From positions 270,652,622 through 270,716,621 of the forward strand of contig NC_050096.1 in the NCBI RefSeq assembly GCF_902167145.1: 64,000 nt of DNA. The letters run 5' to 3'. The notes under the pieces are model-generated. The model ran no database searches, had not been told where the DNA came from, and was given only the letters and a program-made list of their open reading frames with translations. The position numbers were made by a program, and so were the translations under genes. The number at the start of each line of letters is the position of its first letter. The first letter of the stretch is position 1. Positions 1 to 12,100 of this stretch are shown here, one piece after another. Origin of the DNA: Zea mays (taxonomy: Eukaryota; Streptophyta; Magnoliopsida; Poales; Poaceae).

Positions 1-204
1 GGTGTCGGTCTCGTAGTAGACCACCTTCCTCATCTTCTTTATTTTGTCGCCACTTCGATGCGACTTGTGAGAAGAAGTCTTCTTTTCCTTCTTCTTTTCC
101 TTCTTCTTATCCTTGTTGCGGGACTCTTCCGATGAAGCCTTCCCGTGGCTTGTAGCGGGCTTGTCGTCGGTCTCCATCTCCTTCTTGGCGAGTTCTCCCG
201 ACAT
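1..204 (-). CDS. Sirevirus gag, N-terminal part (element A), cut by window edge
   Basis: Reading the minus strand from an ATG at 204 to base 1 gives an open frame of 68 codons. It starts MSGELAKKEME, is very rich in Lys/Glu, and ends KKMRKVVYYETDT. This Lys-rich start followed by VVYYETD is what I recognise from gag of maize Opie/Ji-type Sireviruses. The ATG lies 35 nt inside the primer binding site, the normal gag position. Gag would form the virus-like particle of the element. The rest lies outside the window, so intactness cannot be judged. Confidence 0.75.
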   Translation of the reverse strand, partial: MSGELAKKEMETDDKPATSHGKASSEESRNKDKKKEKKKEKKTSSHKSHRSGDKIKKMRKVVYYETDT

Positions 205-238
205 TACTTCGAGCGGTTAGGCTCTAATGAAGCACCGG

Positions 239-252
239 GCTCTGATACCAAT
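239..252 (-). other. Primer binding site of element A
   Basis: On the minus strand this reads ATTGGTATCAGAGC directly after the LTR end. TGGTATCAGAGC is complementary to the 3' end of plant initiator Met-tRNA, the usual primer of Ty1/copia elements. It fixes the orientation of element A as minus strand and marks this LTR as the 5' LTR. Confidence 0.9.
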
Positions 253-1555
253 TGAAAGTCGCCTAGAAGGGGGGGTGAATAGGGTGAAACTGAAATTCTC
301 AAAAATAATCACAACTACAAGCCGGGTTAGCGTTAGAAATATAATCGAGTCCGCGAGAGAGGGTGCAAAACAAATCGCAAGCAAATAAGAAGTGTGACAC
401 ACATATTTGTTTTACCGAGGTTCGGTTCTCGCAAACCTACTCCCCGTTGAGGTGGTCACAAAGACCGGGTCTCTTTCAACCCTTTCCCTCTCTCAAACGG
501 TCCCTCGGACCGAGTGAGCTTTCTCTTCTCAAATGCTTGGAACACAAAGTTCCCACAAGGACCACCACAAGATTGGTGTCTCTTGCCTCAATTACAAATG
601 AGTTTGATCGCAATGAAGAATCAAAGAAAGAAGAAAGCAATCCAAGCGCAAGAGCTCGAAAGAACACAAGCAAATCTCTCTCACTAATCACTAGGGCGTT
701 GTGTGGAGTTTGGAGAGGATTTGATCACTTGGGTATGTCTAGAATTGAATGCTAGAGCTCTTGTAAGTAGTTGAAGTGGGAAAACTTGGATGACTTGAAT
801 GTGGGGTGGTTGGGGTATTTATAGCCCCAACCACCAAACTAATCGTTTGGTGGTGGCTGACTGTCGTATGGTGCACCGGACAGTCCGGTGCACACCGGAC
901 ATGTCCGGTGCGCCAGCCACGTCACCAGGCCGTTGGGATTCAACCGTTGGAGCTTCTGACTTCTGGGCCCGCCTGGCTGTCCGGTGTACACCGGACAAGT
1001 ACTGTAAATTGTCCGGTGCACCGTCTCGCGCGTGCCTGACTTCTGCGCGCTTCTGGCGCGCATTAAATGCACCTGCAGGTGACCGTTGGCGCGAAGTAGC
1101 CGTTGCTCCGCTGGCTCACCGGACAGTCCGGTGCACACCGGACAGTCCGGTGAATTATACCAGAGCAAATCCCCGAAGCTGGCGAGTTCCAGAGCCGCTC
1201 TTCCTTGGGGCACCGGACACCGGACAGTCCGGTGTACACCGGACAGTCCGGTGAATTATAGCGGAGCGCCTCTGGATTTTCCCGAAGGTGATGAGTTTGG
1301 CTTGGAGTCCTCTAGTGCACCGGACACTGTCCGGTGGCACACCGGACAGTCCGGTGCGCCAGACCAGAGGTGCCTTCGGTTATCCCTTGCTCTCTTTGTT
1401 GAACCCAATTCTTGGTCTTTTTATTGGCTAAGTGTGACCCTTTGACACCTGTATAACTTATACACTAGAGCAAACTACTTAGTTCAATTATTTGTGTTGG
1501 GCAATTCAACCACCAAAATCAATTAGGAACTAGGTGTAAGCCTAATTCCCTTTCA
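253..1555 (-). mobile_element. 5' LTR of Sirevirus element A
   Basis: A 1303-bp LTR that in its own orientation begins TGAAAGGGAATTAGG and ends GCGACTTTCA, giving TG...CA termini. It contains about ten full or partial copies of the palindrome CACCGGACAGTCCGGTG between roughly 870 and 1360, the hallmark of Sirevirus LTRs. The TATA box follows at 816-823 on the minus strand. CTATA at 1556-1560 would be the target duplication, but its partner lies outside the window. The same LTR family recurs at 25283, 25750 and 30131. Small ORFs inside it are by-products of the repeats. Confidence 0.9.
816..823 (-). promoter_or_regulatory. TATA box of LTR A
   Basis: TATAAATA on the minus strand within GGGGCTATAAATACCCC, just downstream of the CACCGGAC palindromes in the direction of transcription. 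The same arrangement is seen at 26369 and 30733, so it is the conserved core promoter of this LTR family. Confidence 0.75.
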
Positions 1556-2381
1556 CTATACACATGGCGAACTATGAAACTGGAGAAATTTATTCATTCG
1601 TCGGAAATTATGTATATGTGACCACAAGCTTTTATGTCAAGGTCAAGACAGTCTGTTTGAATGTAAGATGGACAACGACTTAATCTTTTTTCAAACTTTG
1701 GACCATTTATACTAGTTGTTGCTTTCGTTTTTTGACCTTGATTAATCAAGATCTGAATAACTATTTGTTGACCAAGAACAACAACAAAAGTGTCATGTTT
1801 GCACTTGTATAATGAGGTTAGACTATTTGTTTGACCCTGGAAACTTATCCTTCCAATTTCATATCTTCTTTCTTAAGAAACATAAGTAAGCTTGAGCATG
1901 TTCTCAGTGGCTTCAGAAGAAGCTTTATGCTGTTCATATTTGGACGTCAACTCCTTCTGTTCAAATAAAATAAGGTCGATATTGTGCTGATAATCATAAA
2001 TCTACATAAAAAATTTGTGCTGAATTAAAAAATCGAACAACTAATCGTAAAACAGATACTGTCTATCTTTTGAGAGATTAAAGCATGCAAAGTTTAAAGA
2101 CGCCTAACAAGATAAGTAGAAGCAACCAGTTAAACAATATCGTGCATAATCCATTAATCGCTACACCCAAAGCATAAGCACCTGAAGTGAGCTAAATATA
2201 TTGATAAGGACAAACTAACAACATCGTGCACTAATGTCACCAAAAGAAAGCTTCGAGCAACATGATGCTGTCAAATGCCAAATTTAAGTTTATGCATACC
2301 CTTATAAACATGGGAAAACACTGAGTTGGATGATTCCATGTTAGCCATATTTCTTCTACTTATACATATGGGATAATAGAT
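1556..2381. other. Intergenic, nothing recognised
   Basis: AT-rich sequence between LTR A and a tandem duplication. I see no coding exon, RNA gene or transposon ends. A 70-codon minus-strand frame near 2271-2483 lacks any recognisable motif and runs into the duplicated segment. Confidence 0.5.
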
Positions 2382-2804
2382 AAAACAACAAAAATTCAAG
2401 TAAGTTTGCAGAGAAACATATGGAAGGGGAACAAAGCTCCAGTACCTATGACTGAATGAAAGGTGCGTCCAAGAAAGAGGCAAATTGATATTTCTCCAAA
2501 AAATCTGACGGATCTAATATACACAAGCTTATGCTCCATGACAATATTGATTAGTGCCGCTGCTCCTCTTGCTCGCACTAATCCCATAGCAGGCCGTTAA
2601 AACCACAAAAATTCAAGTAAGTTTGCAGAGGAAACATATGGAAGGGGAACAAAGCTCCAGTACCTATGACTGAATGAAAGGTGCGTCCAAGAAAGAGGCA
2701 AATTGATATTTCTCCAAAAATCTGACGGATCTAATATACACAAGCTTATGCTCCATGACAATAATAATCAGTGTCGTGCTGCTCCTCTTGCTCGCACTAA
2801 TCCT
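2382..2804. repeat. Two-copy tandem duplication, unit about 217 bp
   Basis: The segment 2382-2585 (AAAACAACAAAAATTCAAG to CTCGCACTAATCC) is repeated at 2599-2804 with only a few substitutions and small indels. The copies are head to tail. They sit upstream of the GC-rich leader of the epimerase fragment. I do not recognise the duplicated sequence; on the minus strand both copies give a short similar reading frame with no known motif. Confidence 0.85.
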
Positions 2805-3323
2805 AGAGTGTTTGTCCTCCAGCTTGGCGCCCATGCCGTTGTAGATGCACACGTCAGAATGCGGTTCGGAGCTCCGCCCCGAAGCAAAAGATCCGGTGCG
2901 AGTGCGAAGCGGGCATTCCATTTCCAGCGATGCTGAGCGCGACCCGCGAGTGGTGCCCAACCACCAGGCCACACGGCACCACCGACAACCTGTCCTCCGG
3001 CCGGACACGCTGCTGCGCGGGGCCCGCCGCGGCCCCATGCCTCGGCGCCGCCCCAACTGCACGCAACTCCAGCCGCGCATAAACTCGGCCGCCCCCGCAC
3101 GCGTCGCCACCCTTCATCCATTCCATCATCTTCGCTTCCACTCCCCACGTTCCCTACTTGCTCCAAGCCCCGGCCAGATCTGCTCGCCCGCGGGGAAGAG
3201 GGCCTCCTCTCCTCCTCCTCCCTTTGCTCGCGCTCTGGTCGAGGAGGCGGAGGCCGGTGCCGGCAGGCGGGGAGGTAGGTAGCAGCTTGTGGTTGCGGGA
3301 GGGAAGCTGTGCGCTAGGCTGCC
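2805..3323 (+). other. GC-rich leader upstream of the epimerase exon
   Basis: A strongly GC-rich stretch with CT-rich tracts that ends directly in the ATG context GCTGCCATGGCG at 3324. It looks like the promoter-proximal region and 5' UTR of a grass gene captured or left with the UGE exon. Several overlapping long frames here are open only because of the base composition. Confidence 0.45.
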
Positions 3324-3539
3324 ATGGCGGTGGAGAAGACGCTGCCCGGCGCGAGTGCGGGGAGGACCGTGCTGGTCACGGGCGGGGCGGGCTACATCGG
3401 TAGCCACGCCGTGCTGCAGCTCCTCCTCGCAGGCTTCCGCGTCGTCGTTGTCGACAACCTCAACAACTCCTCCGAGCTGGCCGTCCGCCGCGTCGCCGTG
3501 CTCGCGGGGGACCACTCCCGCAACCTCTCTTTCCACAAG
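3324..3539 (+). pseudogene. UDP-glucose 4-epimerase, isolated first exon
   Basis: 72 codons starting [11 protein letters not shown]. They contain [13 protein letters not shown], the NAD-binding Rossmann motif (GxxGxxG) of UDP-glucose 4-epimerases, followed by [18 protein letters not shown] and FHK. Plant UGE enzymes interconvert UDP-glucose and UDP-galactose for cell-wall synthesis and are about 350 aa long. The frame ends at a good splice donor (AAG|GTGACG) at a place that suits the end of exon 1. No later exon (catalytic Ser/Tyr-x3-Lys region) is found before the hAT element at 4337 or before Pescadillo. It is therefore a gene fragment, either a truncated gene or transposon-captured DNA. 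No transposon ends bracket it clearly. Confidence 0.8.
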
Positions 3540-4328
3540 GTGACGAGGCCGCCGCGGTGGGGGCAAGGGGGACATTACAGGGAGGGCACGTCGCGATGCG
3601 AGATTGCCGAGGGGGAGCGATGCGAGATTGCCGCGCGGGAGAGGGCGAGGGCGGGATGTCGAGTGGAGGCATGTTGAAGCCCTGGTGGACGCCCTCTCTA
3701 AGAACATATAGAGTAGTAGAGATAATGCCATGCAAATTATCATGCGAAACAGCCAAGTTAGTTTGATCATGAGTTGTTGCCTTGTGCTTCTTTAGGATAA
3801 TTGGATAAATCATACCCATCAAGTTTGGGTGCTATCATTGGTCCCCAATTCTCTTGAATTCTGTTGAGATCTTTTCATTTCATCCCCTCCCCTCATCACG
3901 ATTTTAGTGACATTCAATAATGTGGCCAGTTCAGGTAAAATATGAGGTGCCCTGTTCATTTACATCTGACTTTTCTCGGCTGCTCAATGGCTGAAATGTT
4001 TCATCAACATCTTAGTTCACTGCTAGAACTTATGTAATGCTAGATCACTACCTTTGGGGTTATGGACGTGATAATGTTCTAATAGTGTCAAACAGTGTTG
4101 ATCCCTTTTCAAAGTAAAAAGTAACAAACAGCAGGCTGACATAGCTTTTAGTAGAAGTCTGACAGTTGGTTTTATTTCTGTTTCTAACCAGTTGTATATA
4201 ATTTTCATTGCAGTACAACAAATATAGTTTTTTATGTAACTTTCCTATTTCTCAGTCGCACTATTGATTCAATATGATTTCCAAAACGGGCCGGGCTCCC
4301 GTGGCCATCTCTTACCCCTTCACACCGA
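3540..4328. other. Intron-like sequence, no gene
   Basis: Follows the epimerase exon donor. The first 130 bp are GC-rich with imperfect GCGATGCGAGATTGCCG repeats. The rest is T-rich and resembles a plant intron, but no matching epimerase exon follows. Bases 4289-4328 resemble part of the sequence right of the hAT element (5770-5800), hinting at a small local duplication. Confidence 0.4.
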
Positions 4329-4336
4329 CCCGCGCC

Positions 4337-5764
4337 TATAGGTGGCCAAACAGGCCGGGCTATATGGGCTAGTACGAAACACGACTATTTTGGCACGACA
4401 CGAACACGACACGACACAATATTATCGTGCCCGGGCCGGCACGAGGCCCATCATGGACTGTGCTTGGGCTTAGAGGCAAGCCCATTGGGCAGCACGAGCA
4501 CAACACGATTAGCGACGACCCATTTAGCCTGTTGATTGGCCCGTTCGGCCCAGAAAGCCCAGCACGACCCGACCCGGTCCATTTACGGCCCGACTACCAC
4601 TACCAGGCAGCCCAATATAATTAACTCGGCAAGTCGGCAGCGTGGAGCGCGCCAGCGCCCAAACGGCCCAGTCTTCCGCAGTCCGACCGTACGCAGGCCG
4701 CAGCAGTGCACAGAGCTAACCGCCTAACCCTAAATCCCTAACACATATTAACCGGCGGCCGGCACACAGCACTCCGCAGACCGCAGCGCAGTACGCACGA
4801 CCGCAGCTCGCAGCGCAGTTGGCCGAAAACCTAACCCTAAGCCGCCAGCCGCCACTTCGCCAGCCGCCGGCTTCCCTCGCTACCTGCCCACCTCGCCAGC
4901 CGCCCGCTTCCCTCGCCACCTCGCCAGCCGCCCACTTCGCCAGCCAACAGCCGCCGCGCCCACTCGCCAGGCTCCAGTGCTCCACGCCCACGCGGCCATG
5001 CGGCGCAGCAATGCCCACGCCCCATCGGCCCACCGCAGTACCGCACGCGTGCGGCGTGCCGTCCAACGGCCACCGCAGTCCGCCAAGGCGCCAAGCGCCA
5101 GCCGCCCATAAGCCCTCTAATGGAGACTCGTGAGGAGGTGCTCGGATCTCTTCCACCGTGCCAAGCATCGAGTGCTCAGCAGAGGGAGCGGGTTCGGCGC
5201 TCGCTCGTCTCTCCCGCGGCACTACGTCCTGTTCCTGCTCCCGCCTCCTTTACTGCAGCAACGCCGCCATCGACTAATTCCCCTTCATATGGCACTATGG
5301 CTGATTGAATGCTTATGTTTATTGTGTACTTGTATGGCACTATGGTTGATTGTATGCTTATGTTTATTGTATGCTTATGTTTCTTTATAAAGCACTATGC
5401 CTGATGATTGTATACTTGTATTTGTATGGCACTATGGCTGTGTTGAGAACAAATTAGTGTATTGTATGGTTGTATATTGTATTCTTGATTGTCGAACCTG
5501 TGTATTACATACATATTTGCTATTTGCATGGATGTTTGAGATGTGGGTATAGGGCCAGCACGACACGAAAGCCCAGCACGACACTATGGCCCGACACAGC
5601 CCGATTAAAGCCAATAGTGCCGGGCTTGGGCTGCGGCGTAGGCCTAAGTGACGGCACGGCACGGTCCGACAATTAATAGTGCCGTGACTCGGCCCATCTA
5701 ATTTGGCTTGGCCCATGACGGGTTCGGGCCGTGCTGGCCCGGCACAGCCCATTGGCCACGTATA
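4337..5764. mobile_element. Non-autonomous hAT-like transposon, 1428 bp
   Basis: The left end begins TATAGGTGGCCAAACAGG; the right end, read inward, begins TATACGTGGCCAATGGG. These imperfect terminal inverted repeats are flanked by CCCGCGCC (4329-4336) and CCTGCGCC (5765-5772), an 8-bp target duplication with one mismatch, as expected for hAT elements. Both subterminal regions are packed with GGCCCR, CGGCACG and CACGACAC motifs typical of grass hAT tips. The interior has a GC-rich part (4740-5270) with repeated GCCAGCCGCC words and a T-rich part (5290-5440) with three near copies of ATGGCTGATTGTATGCTTATG. No transposase is visible. It ends about 380 bp before the Pescadillo ATG. Confidence 0.75.
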
Positions 5765-5822
5765 CCTGCGCCTCCGTCCTTTCCCTCTCTTACCCCCGGA
5801 CCCGCGCCCGCGCCAAGCAAGA

Positions 5823-5978
5823 GGAAATTTGCTATTTTGTCACTCTCAGTTGTGAACTTCTCTATTTTAGACTCAGGCCTACAAATCATAGACACAGATG
5901 GTCCCACAAGTCATAAACAGAGGGTCACATAATAACATTTAGCCCACGTTAAAAATACTAAAATAGCAAATTTTTCCC
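5823..5978. mobile_element. MITE-like element in the Pescadillo promoter
   Basis: About 156 bp bounded by inverted repeats: GGAAATTTGCTATTTT at the left and AAAATAGCAAATTTTTCCC at the right, read as written. The target duplication is not clear, so the superfamily is unassigned. It ends about 80 bp upstream of the TATA box and contributes the AGCCCA motif at 5941. Confidence 0.55.
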
Positions 5979-6060
5979 AAGCCAGCGCCACGGCATGCCG
6001 CTGGCTCCTCTGTCGCTGGACCCCCCTCCCTTCCGTCTCATCCGCCTCCGCCCGCCGGCA

Positions 6061-6079
6061 TATAAACCAAAACCCTAAA
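6061..6079 (+). promoter_or_regulatory. TATA box and telo-box of Pescadillo
   Basis: TATAAACC at 6061 lies 85 bp before the ATG and is followed at once by AAACCCTAAAA. AAACCCTA is the telo-box, known in plants from promoters of ribosomal-protein and translation genes, where it works with site II motifs (TGGGCY). AGCCCA, a reverse site II core, lies at 5941-5946, and several GGCCCA motifs lie at the hAT tip (5690-5755). This fits co-regulation with ribosome genes. Confidence 0.65.
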
Positions 6080-6145
6080 ACCCATCTCCTCCTCTCTTTT
6101 CCCCTCCCTTTTCCAGCACGGGGAGCGACCTGCGCCGCCGCCACG

Positions 6146-9100
6146 ATGCCGAAGCACTACCGCCCTGCGGTAATCGTCTCATCTCCCTGGTTCTCCCTGC
6201 CTCTCAAAGGACCTTTCCTTTGTGTTGTGCCGTGGTCTCTGACGTGCTGTTCTTACTATGTCTTAGGGTAAGAAGAAGGAAGGGAATGCGGCAAAGTACA
6301 TCACGAGGACCAAGGCGGTCAACTACCTGCAAGTTAGCCTCGCAATCTTTAGGTTCGTCACTATCTCCCGATTAATACTCTATATTGCCGGCGAGCCGTC
6401 ATCTAGACGGCGTACTATGTTGAATAAGCTCGTGGGATGCTGATGCTTAACCATATATGCTGTAATTGGGAAATTTAGTCATTTTTGCAGTTACTTTGTC
6501 CATTGAGCTTAATTACTACTATTTGTTATGCCCTTCATGTAGCCACTGTCTTAGTACGTGGCTGGTGTGCCACATATATTACTTAAGATGGTACTCCCTC
6601 CGTTCTGTTTTATTTGTCGTGTTTTAGTTCAAAAATGAACTAGCCGGCGACAAATATTCAAGAACGGAGGTAGTAGTTTGAATCCTTGAACTCATTTTTT
6701 GTTGACATTTTCCTATTTATCGCAGGAAGCTATGCATTCTAAAGGGTGTCTTTCCACGTCAGCCAAAGAAGAAGGTGGAAGGGAACCACAAGACCTACTA
6801 CCACACAAAGGATATTGCATTCCTCGCTCATGACCCTTTGATCGAGAAGTTCAGGTAACTTTTCATACCAAATATTTGTGCCACTATAGCGATCACTACA
6901 ACCGCTATTTAGTACCTTGTTTTTTTAACAATAGGCTGAACTTAACCAACTTTGACTAAACGATTATTCGTTTTTTACCAAAAAAAACTAGAAAAATGAT
7001 AAACAATATTCACTTGCAACTAAAGAAAGATGAGTCAAGATGTAACGGTCATTTTTTTCTAGGATGGTAACAGCATTTTTAATGAACTAATCTTTTAAAG
7101 GGCTGAACAGCTGATCTGAACATCCACTTATTCATGCTAGTTAACCTGAACCTTAATTTGTTTGGTTTTATGAATCAAGAGCACCTTATTTTGTGTATTA
7201 GTCTATCTCCCTTTTCAGCCATGTCGGGTGAAAATTTATATTTTCAATTGAAAGAATGAAACAAACATAGCGTGGGCAACAAAGGCCATTAGCTGTGCAT
7301 CGTGTACGCTTGCCCATAATGCTACAATTTTGGAATTTTTGTAATGTCCTATAATTTTTTAAAAAACTATTCTGGATGATGACTTTGGAAATGCTGATTT
7401 TAGATTAAACTTCTGTATGATGAAGTGTATAACATATGTAATTTCACTAGCGTAACGATTACATCATATCAAAATCCACAAAAGAAGCTTTAGAAGCACG
7501 CTGTTTGTTTCAGCTTCTGCTTCTTACTGGCCCTAAGAGTGGTAGCCTCTTGCCATCTTCGTTCCTTGTTTTTGGTGATAAATATCTTACTGCCTTTTCG
7601 TTAGATGAACTACTGGTGTCTTAGTTACTCGGCTGTTTATGATATAAATCTTGGTATAGGTGCTCTATGTGATTAGCAGTGTTGCAAAACTTTATAATTT
7701 TACTACTGCTGCCATACTGTATTTTGTTTTCTCTAGGAGCGATTAGAGTATATGAACAAGATCATGCTAAGGACCAGCCAAAATCTAGAAGCTGAAACAA
7801 AACAGCCTAGCTCTAAAGCTGGCATTTGAAAAGCTGGCTTCGGAGAAAATGAACTAAAAGCTGAAAAGCATGCTTTGAGGAGTTTTTCTAGTTTTTGGTG
7901 TGCTGAGAAGCTAAAAAATTATAACAAAAGTTAATAGCAAAAAGACAACAGACAGAAGCCTTAATGGTATTCGTATTTTATTTGTTTTCAGGGAGATTAA
8001 GGTCCATCGAAGGAAGGTTAAAAAGGCTGTTGCTAAGAAAAACAGGGATCTTGCAGACAGGCTGTTGAATCGGCCACCAACTTACAAGCTTGATAGGCTT
8101 GTCCTTGAAAGGTATCAAGTATACATGAGTTCATCAAATACTCTCTCTATGTCGCATTAACTGTTCTTTTTTTATCAAACAGGTATCCAACATTCGTTGA
8201 TGCTCTTCGTGACTTGGATGACTGCCTTACAATGGTGCATCTGTTTGCGGCATTACCTGCTGTTGACGGTGAACGTGTTGAGGTCAAACGAATCCATAAC
8301 TGCCGCAGGTATGCTTTGTTTAAAATTACCATGTTCTTTCCAAGTGTACTAGGTGATTGTGCTCTGAATACCTATTTTTATTGTCACTATGTGTACAGCT
8401 ATATCTTGCCTGGAATTTTGGCTTATCACAAAAATTGTATAGGTTTATCAAATATCCTACATGGTAACCTTCAAACTTGCATGTAATCTGTGGACTGCAC
8501 TTTGTGGTCCTCACAGAGTCACATCCAAAGTAAAATCACAATTCTATAAATCTAAAAGCACGTCCTTTCATTATTTCTTTTTATAGCGGATATTTATTAT
8601 TTTCTTATCATATGATGAAGTCATTTCAAAACTTATGTGCTTTGAAATGTTTTGCTTGTAGGTTAAGCCATGAATGGCAAGCATACATATCCCGAACCCA
8701 TTCTCTGAGGAAGACATTTATTTCCGTGAAGGGCATATATTATCAGGTAATTATATATATCCCATTATTCTTTTATCTGTACATGATGTCCAAAATTCAT
8801 GATTATGCCATGTAATGCAGGCTGAAGTTCAAGGACAAAAGATCACCTGGCTAACTCCGCATGCTCTTCAGCAAGTATTAACTGATGATGTTGATTTCAA
8901 TGTGATGCTTTCTTTTCTAGAATTCTATGAGGTAAACAAATATGGACCACTCTTTAGTTCTTGTGTGTTTCATGTTTGTGCAACTGTCAGTAAATTTCAG
9001 GCCAAGACTTAATGATATGGCAATATATTTTTATCTAATTTTAAATTAGTGGTTATTTGTTTTGTTTTTCATCAAAGATGAGCTTGTTATAGACAAAAAC

Positions 9101-12100
9101 TTGCTGTGGTTTTCCTTGGTGCATAAGCATTCTTTAGTCCTTTTAACCCCTAATCATGGAATGTCAATTTGCAAAGGCTGAGAATCCTGTAGGCTCTTGA
9201 TGAAGACACAATGTTTATATTGTAGTGCTTGCATTTCCATTGTAGGGTTGCTGATCAATTCATTGTCAATCAAGATACCATATTATGATGTCCAATAACT
9301 ATTACAAACTATATACCGGTATTCCATGGGTTTTTGTTGTTATCGACATCTCCCTTTTCCATGAGCATAGTTTCAATAGTTGGCTATTGACACCATACAT
9401 GTTGACGTTTTCATGAATGCTCCCCTAGAAGTTAGAAAGTTCAACAGTGCTATTTGTTGTGTTTTTTTCATCCTTTTGACTGAGTCTATTCTCTGTTGTG
9501 CTTGCAGACTCTTCTAGGATTTGTGAACTTCAAACTCTATCATTCAATAAATGTAAATTATCCTCCTATTCTGGATCCACGTCTGGAAGCTTTAGCTGCT
9601 GGTATGTTCTGGTGCTTTTTATTATTTAATCATCTTTGTCCTTTTTCTTGGATGTATATACACTGCCATATTATTTTTCTATGTTCTCTAATTTTATGAT
9701 GACTTATTTTCTGATATCATGTTGCATGGTGCCAGAGCTCTATGCATTGTGCCGATACATGTCTGCTGGTTCCAGAAGAATGATTGGGAATTCACAAACT
9801 GACGAAGTAATGGAAGATAAGGATGAGAAAAGTAAAGCTGAGGAAGTAATTAAGGAAGAGAAGGTTGTGAAGAATAAAGCAAGCTCAAAAGCAGATGAAT
9901 CTGAGCTCAGATTAGCACAGCTTCAACATCAGCTCCCAACCAATGAACCTGGTGCACTGATGAATCTTGTAGAAGAATCAACTGCCGATGATGCAGATGA
10001 TGATGATACTAAAGATTGTAAAGGTTTATTTAAGAACTTAAAGTTCTACTTGAGTCGAGAGGTAGGTTATTGGAATTTGTCATTACTGCAAACCAACTTT
10101 GGGATTGCAGTTTTTATTTGAATATCTTTCAAATTTTTAATCCTTTATATGCACTTTCAGGTGCCTAGGGAGTCCCTGTTATTTATAATTCCAGCGTTTG
10201 GAGGGACTGTTTCATGGGAAGGAGAAGGAGCTCCATTTAAAGAAATAGACGAAGATATCACTCACCAGGTTGATTCCATTCGCAATAATTTATTACACCA
10301 AAGTTTAACTATATAGACGGAGAAATTGTGTACCATCTCTAAAGTAAGATGCCACTCTAAGTACTGCGACAGCAATGCCATACTAGGGCAATAGTTATTA
10401 CAATACATTTTTTGTATGTGGCTAACTGTTCATATTACACTCTACCATCATATGATCATATCTAGTGAAGTAAAATAAAATGGCCTGTGGATTTTTTTAT
10501 GCTTGCTAGTATCCATATTGTAATAAAAAATAGGAGTATGATATCACATCCTCACACTATATAGCCTTTTATTTTGAAGAGTCAATGATATGCCTTTGAA
10601 CGGATACATGATTCACAGTGATAATAATGACTACAACACAATCTTTGTATGTGGCTAACTGCTCAGATTACCCTCGGTACCTTCATATCTAGTGTAAGTA
10701 AAATCAAATGGTCCGTGGAAGTTTTTTTTTTAAAATTTTTGCTAGTATCCATATTGTAATAAAAAAATAGACATGATATCACATCCTCACACTATATATC
10801 CTTTTATTTTGAGGACTCCATGATATGCCTTTGAACAGGTACATGATTCACAGTGACACTACCACACTCATTGCCTGTGCTGAGAGACTGACATGTGGAG
10901 CGTTAATCATCAATGATGGTGTTACCGCTTTTGAGTGCCCTAGTATAATATCTGTTGTCTGTTATAACTGTTTCGTTTGTCTTCCTTGAGTTTCTTTATT
11001 TCCACACCATTCTTTTATCAATTTATGATAGAAGGTTGTTTTATGTTTGTTTGTTTGTTAGGTTTCTTTGAATTGCATCTCAATTTACTTAACCTACCAC
11101 TTCTGTTATAATGCAGATTGTTGATAGGCCGACACAAAGCCATGTTTTCCTCTCCAGGGATTATGTTCAACCACAGTGGGTCTTTGATTGTGTAAATGCT
11201 CGTATCATATTGCCAACAGAAGGTTATCTTGTTGGAAGGTATGTTACATGGGGATTGTGACAACTGTGACTTCACCATTGCACCATATATGGAGTCCGTT
11301 GCTATGCTAAATTGTAACTGCTTATGCTGTAGAATCTGTTTAATGACAATGAATATATAATATGATGCACGAGACATGATTACAAAATTTGTCAAGTCCT
11401 GCACTCTTTTGGTGCCAGATGCCCAGATTGCCAGTTGCTCTCGGCTCTCCATTTGCTACTGATAGAACTTTCTAGCTGTACGCCTACCCTATTACTTGCT
11501 AGTTGCTAGGGCTGCTACCAATTTCTTGGTATTGCTTCAACTATACAAAATGTTGCTGCTACAATATTGAGTTATTTTTCACTGCTGAGAAGACCATGAA
11601 TTATACTCTGCAATATTAAAGAAAAATAATAATTCTTAGGCTAGTATATGACCTTTTTTTCATGTTGCAGAGTACCTCCACCACATTTGTCTCCTTTTGT
11701 GGACAATGATGCCGAGGGCTACATGCCTGAGTATGCAGAGACAATAAAGAGGCTCCAAGCTGCTGCTCGCAATGAGGTGTTGCCTCTTCCAGGTATTGGT
11801 GATGAAGATCTAGACAATTCACTGGTAGCAGCAATGATGGATCGAACAGCTTCTAACGAAGCTGCTGAAAAGAAGAGGAAGGTGGGTAGTGTTTGTGTTT
11901 CTTTGAGTTTAAGTGGTATGCGATGTTTTTTTTGTATTGATTATTGAATGCATTTCGTGTTATGTCTTGACATGTCTTTTTTTCCCTAGCTGGAGATGCT
12001 AGAGAAGCAATACATCGATGAACTGAAGAAGGAAATTGATGGCGTTGCTTTCTCTAGTTTGTCAAACAAGGAAGCAGATAAATCACCGAATGCAAAAGAT

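Noticed and set aside
799..1445. Overlapping ORFs of 119-151 codons in LTR A
   Set aside because: Same palindrome artefact; no conserved protein motif and no codon structure.
2664..3770. Several ORFs of 95-214 codons around the epimerase exon
   Set aside because: They lie on the opposite strand or other frames of GC-rich DNA and have Arg/Ala/Pro composition only; no motif.
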